A stretch of 64,000 nucleotides of DNA. Origin: Rhizobium gallicum bv. gallicum R602sp. Its GTDB lineage: Bacteria > Pseudomonadota > Alphaproteobacteria > Rhizobiales > Rhizobiaceae. Of the stretch, positions 29,246 to 37,677 are shown one piece after another (within the stretch, counting starts at the first letter, position 1; each line of letters opens with the position of its first letter). Made by a program: the position numbers and the translations under genes. The stretch covers positions 1-64,000 of the forward strand of contig NZ_CP006880.1 in assembly GCF_000816845.1 (NCBI RefSeq), in the 5' to 3' direction. A model generated the notes under the pieces. It saw nothing but the letters and a program-made list of their open reading frames with translations, had not been told where the DNA came from and searched no databases.

Positions 29246-30307
29246 ATGACTGTCCACCGCATCGGTTTCTACGTTCTGCTGGTGTTGGTGACGATCGGCT
29301 TCGTTGTAGTCATCCTCCCCTTCTATTCGGCAATATTCTGGGCGGTCATACACGCTGTTATCTTCCATCCGGCACATTCGCGCATAGAAGGACTGGTGGG
29401 CCGGAGACGGAGCCTCGCGGCTGCGCTCTCGGTGCTCATGTGCGTCTGCCTCGTCATCGTACCGGGCATGCTCGTTCTCAGCGCCCTGGTGCAGGAAGCA
29501 AGCAGCCTCTACGAACGCCTCGACCGCGGCGAGATCGATATTTGGCACGCCCTCACGCAGGCGAAGGCGACACTGCCGGTCTACGTTCAAGAGTGGCTGG
29601 ATACGTTGAAACTGAAGCAGCAGTTTACCGATCCAGATACGGGCCTTTCCTCGGCGATGATGGAAGGCGGACGCTTCTTTGCCGGCCGCGCCTTCAGCCT
29701 CGGGCAGAACGCGCTCCAGTTCTTCATCGCCTTTGGCGTCATGCTCTACCTGCTCTTCTTTCTGTTTCGGGACGGCCGCGCGATTACCGTGATGGTCAGG
29801 CGGGCGATTCCGCTCAGCGACGATCATACACGGCAGTTTACCGCCAAATTCGCCTCGGTCGTGCGGGCGACCATGAGGGGCAATATCATCATTGCGCTCG
29901 TGCAGGGGACGATTGGGGGGCTTACTTTCTGGGCGCTCGGTATTGAGCCGGCACTGCTTTGGGGCGTGCTGATGATTTTGCTGTCGCTGCTGCCAGTCAT
30001 CGGCGCGGCACTTGTGTGGCTGCCTGCCGCGGTCTATCTGGCGCTGATCGGGGCCTGGGTGAAAGTGGCGGTTCTCGTCGTCGTTGGCGGTTTCGTGATC
30101 AGCCTCGTCGATAATCTCCTGCGGCCGCTGCTCGTCGGGAAGGAAACCAGGATGCCGGACTACGTCGTGCTAGTCTCGACGATCGGCGGGATATCGCTAA
30201 TCGGCATAAACGGCTTTGTCATCGGACCGCTGTTCGCGGCGCTGTTTATTTCGGCATGGTCCATCTTCATCAGCGAACGCGACTCGAACCCGTCTCATTT
30301 CGGGTGA
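29246..30307 (+). CDS. AI-2E family transporter (PerM/TqsA type)
   Basis: A polytopic inner-membrane protein of about 353 residues with roughly eight helices. The C-terminal family signature is clear: ALVQGTIGGLTFWALGIE, LLSLLPVIGAALVWLPAAV and DNLLRPLLVGKETRMPDY. Members export autoinducer-2 or, in other cases, act as sodium/proton antiporters or permeases of unknown cargo. AAGGG lies 6 bases before the second ATG (MTVHRIGF), chosen as start; an ATG two codons upstream is possible. Confidence 0.9.
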   Translation: MTVHRIGFYVLLVLVTIGFVVVILPFYSAIFWAVIHAVIFHPAHSRIEGLVGRRRSLAAALSVLMCVCLVIVPGMLVLSALVQEASSLYERLDRGEIDIWHALTQAKATLPVYVQEWLDTLKLKQQFTDPDTGLSSAMMEGGRFFAGRAFSLGQNALQFFIAFGVMLYLLFFLFRDGRAITVMVRRAIPLSDDHTRQFTAKFASVVRATMRGNIIIALVQGTIGGLTFWALGIEPALLWGVLMILLSLLPVIGAALVWLPAAVYLALIGAWVKVAVLVVVGGFVISLVDNLLRPLLVGKETRMPDYVVLVSTIGGISLIGINGFVIGPLFAALFISAWSIFISERDSNPSHFG

Positions 30308-30600
30308 AAGGATTATCGCTCGACGCCAGCGACGGTTCGGAGTTGCCATCATCAAACGGTCGCGGCCGGGCCGCTCCTGGGATCTAATAGCGGCGCACTT
30401 TCCAACGCATTGGATCGAGTAGCGCCCGCGCCCACCCCAGCTGGGGCAAAATCACGTTTCACGATCGCTGCTTTTCAATGATGCTGCGAACGTCGCCTCT
30501 CGGACCCGTTGCGACCTTCAATGGTTTCAGCCCGTGGTCACTTGACTCGTGGCAAGGCGATTGATACTGATCTGGGTAATCGATAACCCACGGCGACCGT

Positions 30601-31605
30601 ATGACCGCTTCCCTCAACGACATAGCCGAACGTGCCGGCGTCTCGGTCAAGACAGTGTCAGGCGCCTTGCATGGCGGCTCACCACGCATGTCGGAGCAGA
30701 CCCGGCAACGGATCAAGGAGATTGCAGAGGAACTCGGCTATGTCACCAATCTTGCCGCGCGCAGCATGCGCCAGGGCTGGATGCCGCTTATAGGGGTCGT
30801 CGCCGATGAATTGATCACCTCGCCGTTTGCAACCGAAATTATTCGCGGGCTCGATGGTGCTGCGAGGACCTCGGAGCTGGCAGTGTTCGCGATGACGTTG
30901 AGCGGACGGCGCGACGTGGCCTCGGTGATTGAGGAGGTGCGCCGTTTTCGCCCTCGGGCGATCGCCTTTGCGGCCATGTACCACAAGGTTGTCGCGCTGC
31001 CTGAGGAGTTTGTCGGGACCGTCGGGGTGATGATCAATTGCCGCGAGGCAAACGACCGGGTAACCTCGCTGGTGCCGGACGAAACGGGCGCCGCACACGA
31101 GATTACCAGCTACCTGATCGACGCCGGCCGGCGCAACATTGTCTTCATCAATCTGCCCGGCCTGCTTGCCGGAGAACTGCGCGAGGCGGGTTTTCGCCAG
31201 GCGCTGACCGAAGCCGGGCTCGACGGCGCCGGCGCAAGGGTCTTGCCGGCCGTGCGCCGTGCGATCTACAGCGACAGGGCGCCGAGCCTCGTTCCTTCGC
31301 ATGTTGCCGAACTGATGAGCGGTCCGCACAGCCCCGATGCGATCCTGTGCGGCAACGACCGCGTCGCAATGGAGGTTTATGCGGCACTGCGCCGGGTTGA
31401 CGTGCAAATCCCGGACGATGTCGCCGTCGCAAGTTTCGACAATCAGATCGACATCGCCTCGCGCCTCGATCCGCCTTTGACGACTATGGCGCTGCCGCAT
31501 CGCGCCATGGGTCGCATGGCCGCCGACATTTTGCTTGGAGGCGATGTGGCACCCGGTGAAGTGCGAAAGCTGCCGTTCCAATTGGTGGAGCGATCATCCG
31601 TATAA
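30601..31605 (+). CDS. LacI-family transcriptional regulator
   Basis: A 334-residue repressor with the LacI helix-turn-helix at residues 5-24 (LNDIAERAGVSVKTVSGALHGG), the hinge helix near NLAARSMRQG, and a periplasmic-binding-protein-like effector domain (PDAILCGNDRVAMEVYAAL, VAVASFDNQ). It lies 40 bases ahead of the sugar ABC operon and presumably represses it, with sucrose, fructose or a fructo-oligosaccharide as the likely inducer given the GH32 enzyme in the operon. Confidence 0.93.
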   Translation: MTASLNDIAERAGVSVKTVSGALHGGSPRMSEQTRQRIKEIAEELGYVTNLAARSMRQGWMPLIGVVADELITSPFATEIIRGLDGAARTSELAVFAMTLSGRRDVASVIEEVRRFRPRAIAFAAMYHKVVALPEEFVGTVGVMINCREANDRVTSLVPDETGAAHEITSYLIDAGRRNIVFINLPGLLAGELREAGFRQALTEAGLDGAGARVLPAVRRAIYSDRAPSLVPSHVAELMSGPHSPDAILCGNDRVAMEVYAALRRVDVQIPDDVAVASFDNQIDIASRLDPPLTTMALPHRAMGRMAADILLGGDVAPGEVRKLPFQLVERSSV

Positions 31606-31645
31606 TTGCGATTGGAAGTGAAACCCGTTAGGAGGAGTGAATAAG

Positions 31646-32938
31646 ATGGGTAATCGTTTACTTTCCATGTTCATTACGTCCGTGGCGCTCGGAGTCGGCA
31701 CGAGCCCGGTCGAGGCCAAGACTGTCATCCAGGTCATGCATCAGGGCGAGCCTGACACGGTCTCGGCCTATGGCGCGGTGGCCAAACGCTTCGAGGAGGC
31801 TAATCCCGACGTCGATATCGAGCTGATCTACGCACCGCACGACGCCTATAACGAGAAATTCAGCGCCGCCGTCATGTCCAAGCAGGTCCCTGACATCATG
31901 GAGCTCGACGCGCCGTTTCTTGCAAACTACGTCTGGTCCGGCTACCTGCAGCGGATCAAGCCTTTGATCGACCCGGATGTCCTCGGCGACATGACGGACT
32001 CCAACATCGCTCAGGGCACCTATCCTGTTGACAAGGACCTCTATGCGATCGGGCTTACCGACTCCTCGGTCGTCCTTTACGGCAACAAGAAATATCTCGA
32101 AGCGATCGGCGCCCGGATTCCCAAGTCGGTGGACGACGCATGGACGCGGGAGGAGTTTGAGGGCTATCTCGAAAAGCTGTCGAAGCTCGAAGGCGTCAAA
32201 TGGCCGATCGACACGTTTCGCGGCTATGGAGTAAAGACCGAATGGATCACCTATGCCTATAGCCCAATCCTGCAATCGGCGGGCTGCGACCTGATCGATC
32301 GGAAGGCCTGGACATCCGTCGGAACGCTCGACAGCAAACCTTGCGTCGACGCGCTGGCGATGATGCAGAAATGGGTGAAGAACGGTTGGGTCGTGCCGCA
32401 GTCGTCCGGCACCAACCAATTCTACGCCGAGGGTCATCCGGCCGCTCTCGCTCTTGGCGGCCACTGGGTCTATGCGGAAGCCGCAGCCTCGATGAAAGAC
32501 GACATCGTCGTCATGCCGCTGCCGAAGTTCGGACCGAAGGGCGCAAGCCCGAACGGCACCTGGATCTGGGCAATCACGACGGCCTCCGAGCATCCTGACA
32601 TCGCCGGCAAGTTCGTAAGCTTCATGCTCAAGGACAAGCAGTTTCGCGAGCATGCGCAGGCCAATTCTGCCTATCCCGGATTGAAGAGCTTCGCAACGGA
32701 ATCACCGCTCTACGCCGCCGGTGGTCCGATGGCCGTCGCCTTCGAGCAGGCCTCGAAGACGGCGATCGCCAGGCCGCCGCATCCGGCCTATCCGACGATC
32801 ACCTCGGCTTTCATGCAGGCAGTCGACGAGATCTTCAATGGCGGAGACGTCAAGGCGGCGCTGACTACCGCGGCCGAGAAGATCGACGAGGACGTCGAAG
32901 ACAATGACGGCTACCCACCGTTCGACGAACAGCAATGA
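31646..32938 (+). CDS. Sugar ABC transporter substrate-binding protein (SBP family 1)
   Basis: A 430-residue periplasmic binding protein with a Sec signal peptide ending near SPVEAKT. Typical family 1 sugar-binding features are the early IQVMHQGEPDTVSAYGAVAKRFEEANPDVD and the hinge region EFEGYLEKLSKLEGVKWP. GGAGGAG lies 8 bases before the ATG MGNRLLS, which is why I prefer it to an upstream GTG. It is the first transport gene of the operon, now separated from its permeases by about 2.9 kb containing two insertion sequences. Confidence 0.9.
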   Translation: MGNRLLSMFITSVALGVGTSPVEAKTVIQVMHQGEPDTVSAYGAVAKRFEEANPDVDIELIYAPHDAYNEKFSAAVMSKQVPDIMELDAPFLANYVWSGYLQRIKPLIDPDVLGDMTDSNIAQGTYPVDKDLYAIGLTDSSVVLYGNKKYLEAIGARIPKSVDDAWTREEFEGYLEKLSKLEGVKWPIDTFRGYGVKTEWITYAYSPILQSAGCDLIDRKAWTSVGTLDSKPCVDALAMMQKWVKNGWVVPQSSGTNQFYAEGHPAALALGGHWVYAEAAASMKDDIVVMPLPKFGPKGASPNGTWIWAITTASEHPDIAGKFVSFMLKDKQFREHAQANSAYPGLKSFATESPLYAAGGPMAVAFEQASKTAIARPPHPAYPTITSAFMQAVDEIFNGGDVKAALTTAAEKIDEDVEDNDGYPPFDEQQ

Positions 32939-33033
32939 CGCGATGAGGTGGCCGCGCGGCGTCAATCCCCCGCGCCCACCCGATGCGGTCGTTGCATGGC
33001 GATCGACCGGTCTGCAATCGATGAGGAGGTGAC

Positions 33034-33072
33034 ATGAAAGAGGCCGCCTCCACCGATAGAACGGATCACTGA
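33034..33072 (+). pseudogene. 12-codon open frame with strong ribosome binding site at the insertion junction
   Basis: AGGAGGTGAC sits directly before an ATG opening MKEAASTDRTDH and then a stop. A ribosome binding site this good normally marks a real gene, so this may be the stump of an operon gene cut by the insertion element that follows. The intact permease genes further on show that it is not needed for them. It could also be chance. Confidence 0.3.
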
Positions 33073-33163
33073 GATGCAGGTGATGATCGAGGGACAGTCA
33101 CGCTTCCAGCCTTTCGGCTTACCTTATTGGGGTTTCATACATCTCAACAAGGGAGTTGGAGGC

Positions 33164-34231
33164 ATGACTGCCTCTTATGATTACCATATCGGCGTCGACT
33201 ATCACAAATCCTACAGCCACCTGGTGGTGCAGGACAGCAGCGGCAAGACGCTCAGATCCGGCCGGGTGAAGAACGACCGCCAGTCGCTTGGCGGCTTTCT
33301 CGAACGCTATCGCGACAACTCGCATGCGGTTGTCGAGGCGACGCGCAACTGGATGGTGATCTACGACTGGCTCGACGACATTTGTGATGATGTCGTCCTC
33401 GCCCATCCGTGGAAGGTCAAGGCGATCGCCGATGCCAAGATCAAGACTGACAAGATCGATGCGACGGTGCTGGCGCACCTGCTCAGAGCCGACCTGGTGC
33501 CGGAGGCCTGGGCACCTGGAGAGCGAGCCCGCGAGCTGCGCATCGCCCTGCGTGAGCGGATGTTTTACGTGCGGCTGCGGACGATGACGAAGAACCGCAT
33601 CGTCACGGTGTTTGATCGCTATCCGGAGCAGACGGCGCAGTTGAAGAAGCTCGGCGACCTGTTCGGCAAGGCCGGCCGCATCCAGCTGGCGCAGGTCAAG
33701 GTCTCGGAGATCGACCGCATCCAGATTGACCGCGGTCTCGACTTCATCGGCGACATCGATGTGCGGATCAAGCAGTCGGAAGCAACGATCCGGGCAATGA
33801 CCAAGGTTAATGGCAATGTGAAGCTGTTGAAGACGATCCCCGGCATCGGCGAGTTCTTCGCCCGGCTGATCGATGCGGAGATCGATGATGTCGGTCGATT
33901 CCGCAATCCGAAGAAGCTTGCCGCCTATGCCGGGCTGGTGCCGTCGACCTATTCCTCCGGCGGCAAGACCTTTCACGGCAAGATCATCAAGCAGGGCAAC
34001 AAGTGGCTGCGCTGGGCTTTCGTCGAGGCGGTGGCTCCGGCCATTGCCAGCGATGCACAGCTTCGCGCCCAATACGAGCATCTGAAGATCAGAGGAGTGA
34101 ACAAGGCGCGCGTTGCGATCGCGCGCAAGCTTTTGACGATCGCCTTCCAGATCCTGCGTGACCAGCGCGCTTACGAGCGGCGCGGCGAAAGCAACACGGA
34201 AGGCGCGTCGACGATATCCCGGTTGTCCTGA
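33164..34231 (+). CDS. IS110-family transposase (DEDD type)
   Basis: A 355-residue transposase. The N-terminal RuvC-like catalytic domain shows GVDYHKSYSHL (first Asp), VVEATRNW (Glu) and KTDKIDATVLAHLL (Asp pair). The C-terminal transposase_20 domain includes KTIPGIGEFFARLIDAEIDD and ends with the serine-containing segment VPSTYSSGGKTFHGKI. GGAG precedes the chosen ATG; the frame is open 30 codons further upstream without similarity. It is full-length and looks intact, so the element may still move. Confidence 0.92.
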   Translation: MTASYDYHIGVDYHKSYSHLVVQDSSGKTLRSGRVKNDRQSLGGFLERYRDNSHAVVEATRNWMVIYDWLDDICDDVVLAHPWKVKAIADAKIKTDKIDATVLAHLLRADLVPEAWAPGERARELRIALRERMFYVRLRTMTKNRIVTVFDRYPEQTAQLKKLGDLFGKAGRIQLAQVKVSEIDRIQIDRGLDFIGDIDVRIKQSEATIRAMTKVNGNVKLLKTIPGIGEFFARLIDAEIDDVGRFRNPKKLAAYAGLVPSTYSSGGKTFHGKIIKQGNKWLRWAFVEAVAPAIASDAQLRAQYEHLKIRGVNKARVAIARKLLTIAFQILRDQRAYERRGESNTEGASTISRLS

Positions 34232-34420
34232 TGGTCTACTAGCGAGTCCGGCAGGTCCGGGTTGCGCTCCTTGAGGAGAATGGGAAACCGGCAGCCGAAC
34301 GTCACTCTGTGACCGAAGCTAACGCATCAGGTCACGCATTGATGGGGTGGACGCCCCTCGACGGCATCGAATGTGCCAACATGGTGGGTGTTAACCGCCA
34401 CAACAGAGGAGACGTCCGAA

Positions 34421-35443
34421 ATGAACGTTAGCATGATGGGGTTGGATTTGGCCAAGAATGTCTTTCAGGTGCATGGATCGGATACCGCTGGCGCCGTCAT
34501 TTTCCGCAAGCAGCTGCGGCGTGATAAGCTGCTCGCGTTTTTTGCCGGACAGCCGGCGTGCATCGTCGCGATGGAAGCCTGCTCTAGCGCGCATTATTGG
34601 GCACGGGAGATCAGCAAATTCGGCCACACGGTCCGCCTGATTGCCCCTGCCTATGTAAAGCCTTTTGTGAAGCGCCAGAAGAACGATGCCGCCGATGCCG
34701 AGGCGATCTGCGAGGCAGCCCAGCGCCCGACGATGCGCTTTGTCTCGGTTAAGAGCGAGGAGCAGCAGGCAAGCGCGGCGGTGTTTCGGGCACGCGACTT
34801 GCTGGTGCGCCAGCGCACTCAGACAATCAATGCCTTGCGGGGCCACCTGGCGGAATACGGACTGATTGTTGCCCAAGGCCCATCTCACGTCACCAGACTT
34901 GTTTTGCACGTAGAGGATTCCACGAGCAAGTTGCCGGAGGCCACACGCATGGCTCTCGCCATTTTGGTTGATACTCTGAAGTCGCTCGACCAAAGGATCC
35001 AGAAACTGGATGTCGAAATCGCTCGGCGTGCCCGAGAAGACGAAGACGCACGGCGGTTGGCAACAATTCCCGGCGTCGGTCCAATCACCGCAACGGCTTT
35101 GATCGCCCTGGCCCCAGGAGCGGCGGGCTTCAAGCGAGGCCGCGACTTCGCAGCCTGGTTAGGATTAACACCGTTGCAGCGCTCCACCGGCGGCAAGCAA
35201 AAGCTCGGCGAAACATCGAAGATGGGAGAGCGAACACTGCGCCGCCTGCTCATCATTGGTGCGAGCGCGGTGGTGCTGCAGGCTCGCCGGCGCGGCACCC
35301 CAGAAGGTTCGTGGCTCGGGCGCATGCTTGCCCGCAAGCCACCCATGCTTGTGACTGTCGCTCTCGCCAACAAGATGGCCCGCATCGTATGGGCACTCAT
35401 GGCAAAGGGTGGCGTCTATAAGGCTCCAGCTGTGGCGGCATAA
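34421..35443 (+). CDS. IS110-family transposase, IS1111 type
   Basis: A 340-residue transposase with the DEDD motif: GLDLAKNVFQVHG (Asp), AMEACSSAHYWAR (Glu), KNDAADAEAICEAA (Asp pair), and the C-terminal domain with ATIPGVGPITATALIALAP and LGLTPLQRSTGGKQK (catalytic serine region). GAGGAGAC lies before the ATG MNVSMMGL. The sequence is intact and differs clearly from the neighbouring transposase, so these are two separate insertions rather than a duplication. Confidence 0.93.
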   Translation: MNVSMMGLDLAKNVFQVHGSDTAGAVIFRKQLRRDKLLAFFAGQPACIVAMEACSSAHYWAREISKFGHTVRLIAPAYVKPFVKRQKNDAADAEAICEAAQRPTMRFVSVKSEEQQASAAVFRARDLLVRQRTQTINALRGHLAEYGLIVAQGPSHVTRLVLHVEDSTSKLPEATRMALAILVDTLKSLDQRIQKLDVEIARRAREDEDARRLATIPGVGPITATALIALAPGAAGFKRGRDFAAWLGLTPLQRSTGGKQKLGETSKMGERTLRRLLIIGASAVVLQARRRGTPEGSWLGRMLARKPPMLVTVALANKMARIVWALMAKGGVYKAPAVAA

Positions 35444-35698
35444 CCGCCCGGCCAGAGGTCGTCGAGATGTAGGGAAGGTCGAACGGAAGGTATGGCGCAA
35501 CAGTCGATGAGACGGGGTCGGGAAAGCCAGGAATCTCCGGAGTGCTTCGAGCACGCCGCATTGATTTGGAGCCCGATCCGCGAACTCCCATACGGGCCAG
35601 CGACAGATGAACGGTCGCGCGAAAGGCCGGACAGATGTCAGCACCCGACTACGCGTAATGCCGCCCGAAACTCTTCTTGCATTCAACGGGGCGTCCAC
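35444..35698 (+). ncRNA. Candidate bridge/seek RNA region of the IS1111-type element
   Basis: This non-coding stretch lies between the transposase stop and the right inverted repeat. In IS1111-subgroup elements the guide RNA that pairs donor and target DNA is encoded here, downstream of the transposase. I infer its presence from position only; I did not fold it or identify its target-binding loops. Confidence 0.35.
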
Positions 35699-35861
35699 AG
35701 ATGGAGATTGGTTCGAGAACCGCAGGACGGCAACAACCTGTCCAGCGAAAGGAAGAGATTTAGCCGATCGGCAAAAACGCTGATCAAACCATAACCGAAC
35801 CCAAGGAAAAGCCGCCAGTTAAAGGCGTTTTGCCCCTTGTGTTCTTTCATTGGAGGAGATC
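35699..35861. other. Former operon leader between the IS and the permease genes
   Basis: This is what remains between the right end of the second element and the first permease start. I see no gene here. It ends with TTGGAGGAGATC, a good ribosome binding site for the permease. Whether transcription now starts inside the IS region is unknown. Confidence 0.4.
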
Positions 35862-36788
35862 ATGACCTTGCAGCGACCGACGCTCACGGCGCGTGCTGTC
35901 CGGCGGGGGGACAAGGGGCGCGTGCTCCAGGAAATCGGCATGCTGGCGCCCGCACTCGCGCTGCTGACGATCTTCCTGATCGTGCCGTTCCTTCTGTCGT
36001 TCTGGACGGCAATGACCAATCAACCCTTGGTGCCGCGTCCGACCCCCGTCCGCTTCGTCGGCTTCAACAATTTCCTGCGCATCCTGAAGGACGATCTCTT
36101 CTGGACCGCACTCTGGAACGTCTCGCGGTTCACTTTCTGGATTCTGCCGGTTCAATGCGGCCTGGCATTTGCCACCGCTCTTCTGCTGCACCAGAAGTTG
36201 CCGTTCCGGAACTTCTTCCGCGGTCTCTTTTTCCTGCCCGCGATCACATCGGTCGTCGTCGTGTGTGTCGTCTGGGGCACATTGTTCCAGTATCCCACGG
36301 GGCCGTTCAACCAGATCCTCGGCTTCCTCTCGGGCGGATATATCCAGCCGATCGATTGGCTCGGCGATCCGCAATGGGCGATGTTCTCGATCGTCCTGCT
36401 TTCAGCATGGCAAGCCTATGGCTTCCAGATGATCGTCTACCTCGCGGGCCTTCAGGGCATTCCCGATGAACTCTATGACGCAGCGAAAATCGACGGCGCC
36501 AACGCGTTCCAGCGCTTCTGGCACGTGACCATGCCGGGCCTCAGGCCGACGCACATTTTTGTGCTGGTCATCACGACCATCCAGGCCTTCAAGCTCTATA
36601 CCCAGGTCGCAATCCTGACCCAGGGTGGACCGAGGAGCAGCACGGAAACCGTGGTGCACTACATGGTACGTGCCGGCTTCGAGGAACAGAAGCTCGGATA
36701 TGCGTCCGCCGTTTCAGTCATCCTCTTCCTGATCGTTCTCGTCATAGCGCTCGTGCAGCGCCAGCTTCTGAGGCGTTACGATGTCTGA
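35862..36788 (+). CDS. Sugar ABC transporter permease (MalF/UgpA type)
   Basis: A 308-residue inner-membrane permease of the carbohydrate CUT1 class with six helices. The EAA loop that docks to the ATPase is IPDELYDAAKIDGANAFQRF. TGGAGGAG lies 6 bases before the ATG MTLQRPTL. It belongs with the binding protein lying before the two insertion elements. Its end overlaps the second permease gene by eight bases, implying coupled translation. Confidence 0.92.
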   Translation: MTLQRPTLTARAVRRGDKGRVLQEIGMLAPALALLTIFLIVPFLLSFWTAMTNQPLVPRPTPVRFVGFNNFLRILKDDLFWTALWNVSRFTFWILPVQCGLAFATALLLHQKLPFRNFFRGLFFLPAITSVVVVCVVWGTLFQYPTGPFNQILGFLSGGYIQPIDWLGDPQWAMFSIVLLSAWQAYGFQMIVYLAGLQGIPDELYDAAKIDGANAFQRFWHVTMPGLRPTHIFVLVITTIQAFKLYTQVAILTQGGPRSSTETVVHYMVRAGFEEQKLGYASAVSVILFLIVLVIALVQRQLLRRYDV

Positions 36789-37674
36789 TCTCGCTATTTC
36801 CGCAGTGAAGGCCGAGGCAACGCGCGAGCGCTCGGCGATCGGTTCGCTGCGCATTGTGCAGACCGCCTGCATCTTCGTTATCGCGCTGGTCATCATCTCG
36901 CCGCTCTTCATGTTGGTCATCGCGAGCCTCAAGGACGACCGCTTCCAGATTCTAGCCGACATGGGCAGCTTCCGCGCCTTCTGGGTATCGAATCCAACTC
37001 TTTCGAATTTCGCGGAGGTCGGAAACCTCTCGGGCGAACTCGCCTTCGGCCGTTATCTCGTCAATTCGCTGATCATTCTGGCCTCGACCGTCAGCGCCGG
37101 CCTGATCGTCAATTCGATGGCCGGTTTCGTGCTGGCCTGGGGTTCGCTGCGCGGGCGGGCACTGATCCTGTCCCTGGTGATCGCTCTCTATGTCATCCCG
37201 CAGGAAAGCATAATCATGCCGCTCGTCGTCATGGTCTCGCGCGCAGGCATGACCGACACTTTCGCCGTCCAGATCGTGCCGTGGATCGCAAGCCCCCTCT
37301 ATATCTATCTCTTCTATCAGTTCTTCGCACAATTGCCGAAGGAGCTCTTCGAAGCGGCCGAGATCGATGGTGCCTCGGTGTTCCGGATCTACCGCTCGAT
37401 CTTCCTGCCCTTGAGCCTGCCGGCGCTTGCTACCGTCTCCATCCTCATGGGGATCGAGACCTGGAATCAGTATCTCTGGCCAATCTTGGTGACGCAGACC
37501 GACTATGCCCGACCGATCGCCGTCGCCATTGCGACCTTCTTCGGCCAGGACAGCATCTACTGGGATCGCGCCATGGCCGCCTCTGTCCTGATGATGATCC
37601 CGATCCTCGTCCTCTACCTCGTTTTCCAGCGCTGGTTCGTCAGCTCCTTCGTTGGCTCCGCCGTGAAAGGGTGA
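36781..37674 (+). CDS. Sugar ABC transporter permease (MalG/UgpE type)
   Basis: The second CUT1 permease, 297 residues, six helices, with EAA loop LPKELFEAAEIDGASVFRIY. It forms the heterodimeric channel with the preceding permease. It ends three bases before the GH32 gene, so import and hydrolysis of the sugar are expressed together. Confidence 0.92.
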   Translation: MSDLAISAVKAEATRERSAIGSLRIVQTACIFVIALVIISPLFMLVIASLKDDRFQILADMGSFRAFWVSNPTLSNFAEVGNLSGELAFGRYLVNSLIILASTVSAGLIVNSMAGFVLAWGSLRGRALILSLVIALYVIPQESIIMPLVVMVSRAGMTDTFAVQIVPWIASPLYIYLFYQFFAQLPKELFEAAEIDGASVFRIYRSIFLPLSLPALATVSILMGIETWNQYLWPILVTQTDYARPIAVAIATFFGQDSIYWDRAMAASVLMMIPILVLYLVFQRWFVSSFVGSAVKG

Positions 37675-37677
37675 TCA

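Larger units (their letters stand above)
32990..34340 (+). mobile_element. IS110-family insertion sequence (first of two), ends approximate
   Basis: The element contains a 355-residue DEDD transposase gene and sits inside the intergenic region between the sugar-binding-protein gene and its permeases. IS110-group elements have no terminal inverted repeats and make no target duplication, so its ends cannot be set from sequence alone; I assign them by the surrounding non-coding DNA. The non-coding stretch ahead of the transposase gene is where IS110-group bridge RNAs are encoded. Confidence 0.6.
34347..35698 (+). mobile_element. IS1111-subgroup IS110-family element (second of two)
   Basis: The element is bounded by an 11-base inverted repeat, GTGGACGCCCC at the left and GGGGCGTCCAC at the right. 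The match continues imperfectly inward (a GA and GCA pattern), giving about 1.35 kb. Subterminal inverted repeats, a transposase close to the left end and a non-coding right part of about 245 bases are features of the IS1111 subgroup. A few bases outside the repeats probably belong to the element as well. It lies next to the first IS110-family element in the same operon gap. Confidence 0.75.

Noticed and set aside
28612..29946. A 444-codon plus-strand open frame spanning the gap before the AI-2E transporter
   Set aside because: It overlaps half of the transporter in another phase, is arginine-rich and matches no family.
33119..34081. A 320-codon minus-strand open frame opposite the first transposase
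   Set aside because: It mirrors the IS110 transposase; the sense strand has the full DEDD motif set.
33074..34340. Terminal inverted repeats for the first IS110 element
   Set aside because: Short similar runs (GTCACGC near both sides) were seen, but they are direct, brief and not convincing, and the IS110 group normally lacks such repeats.
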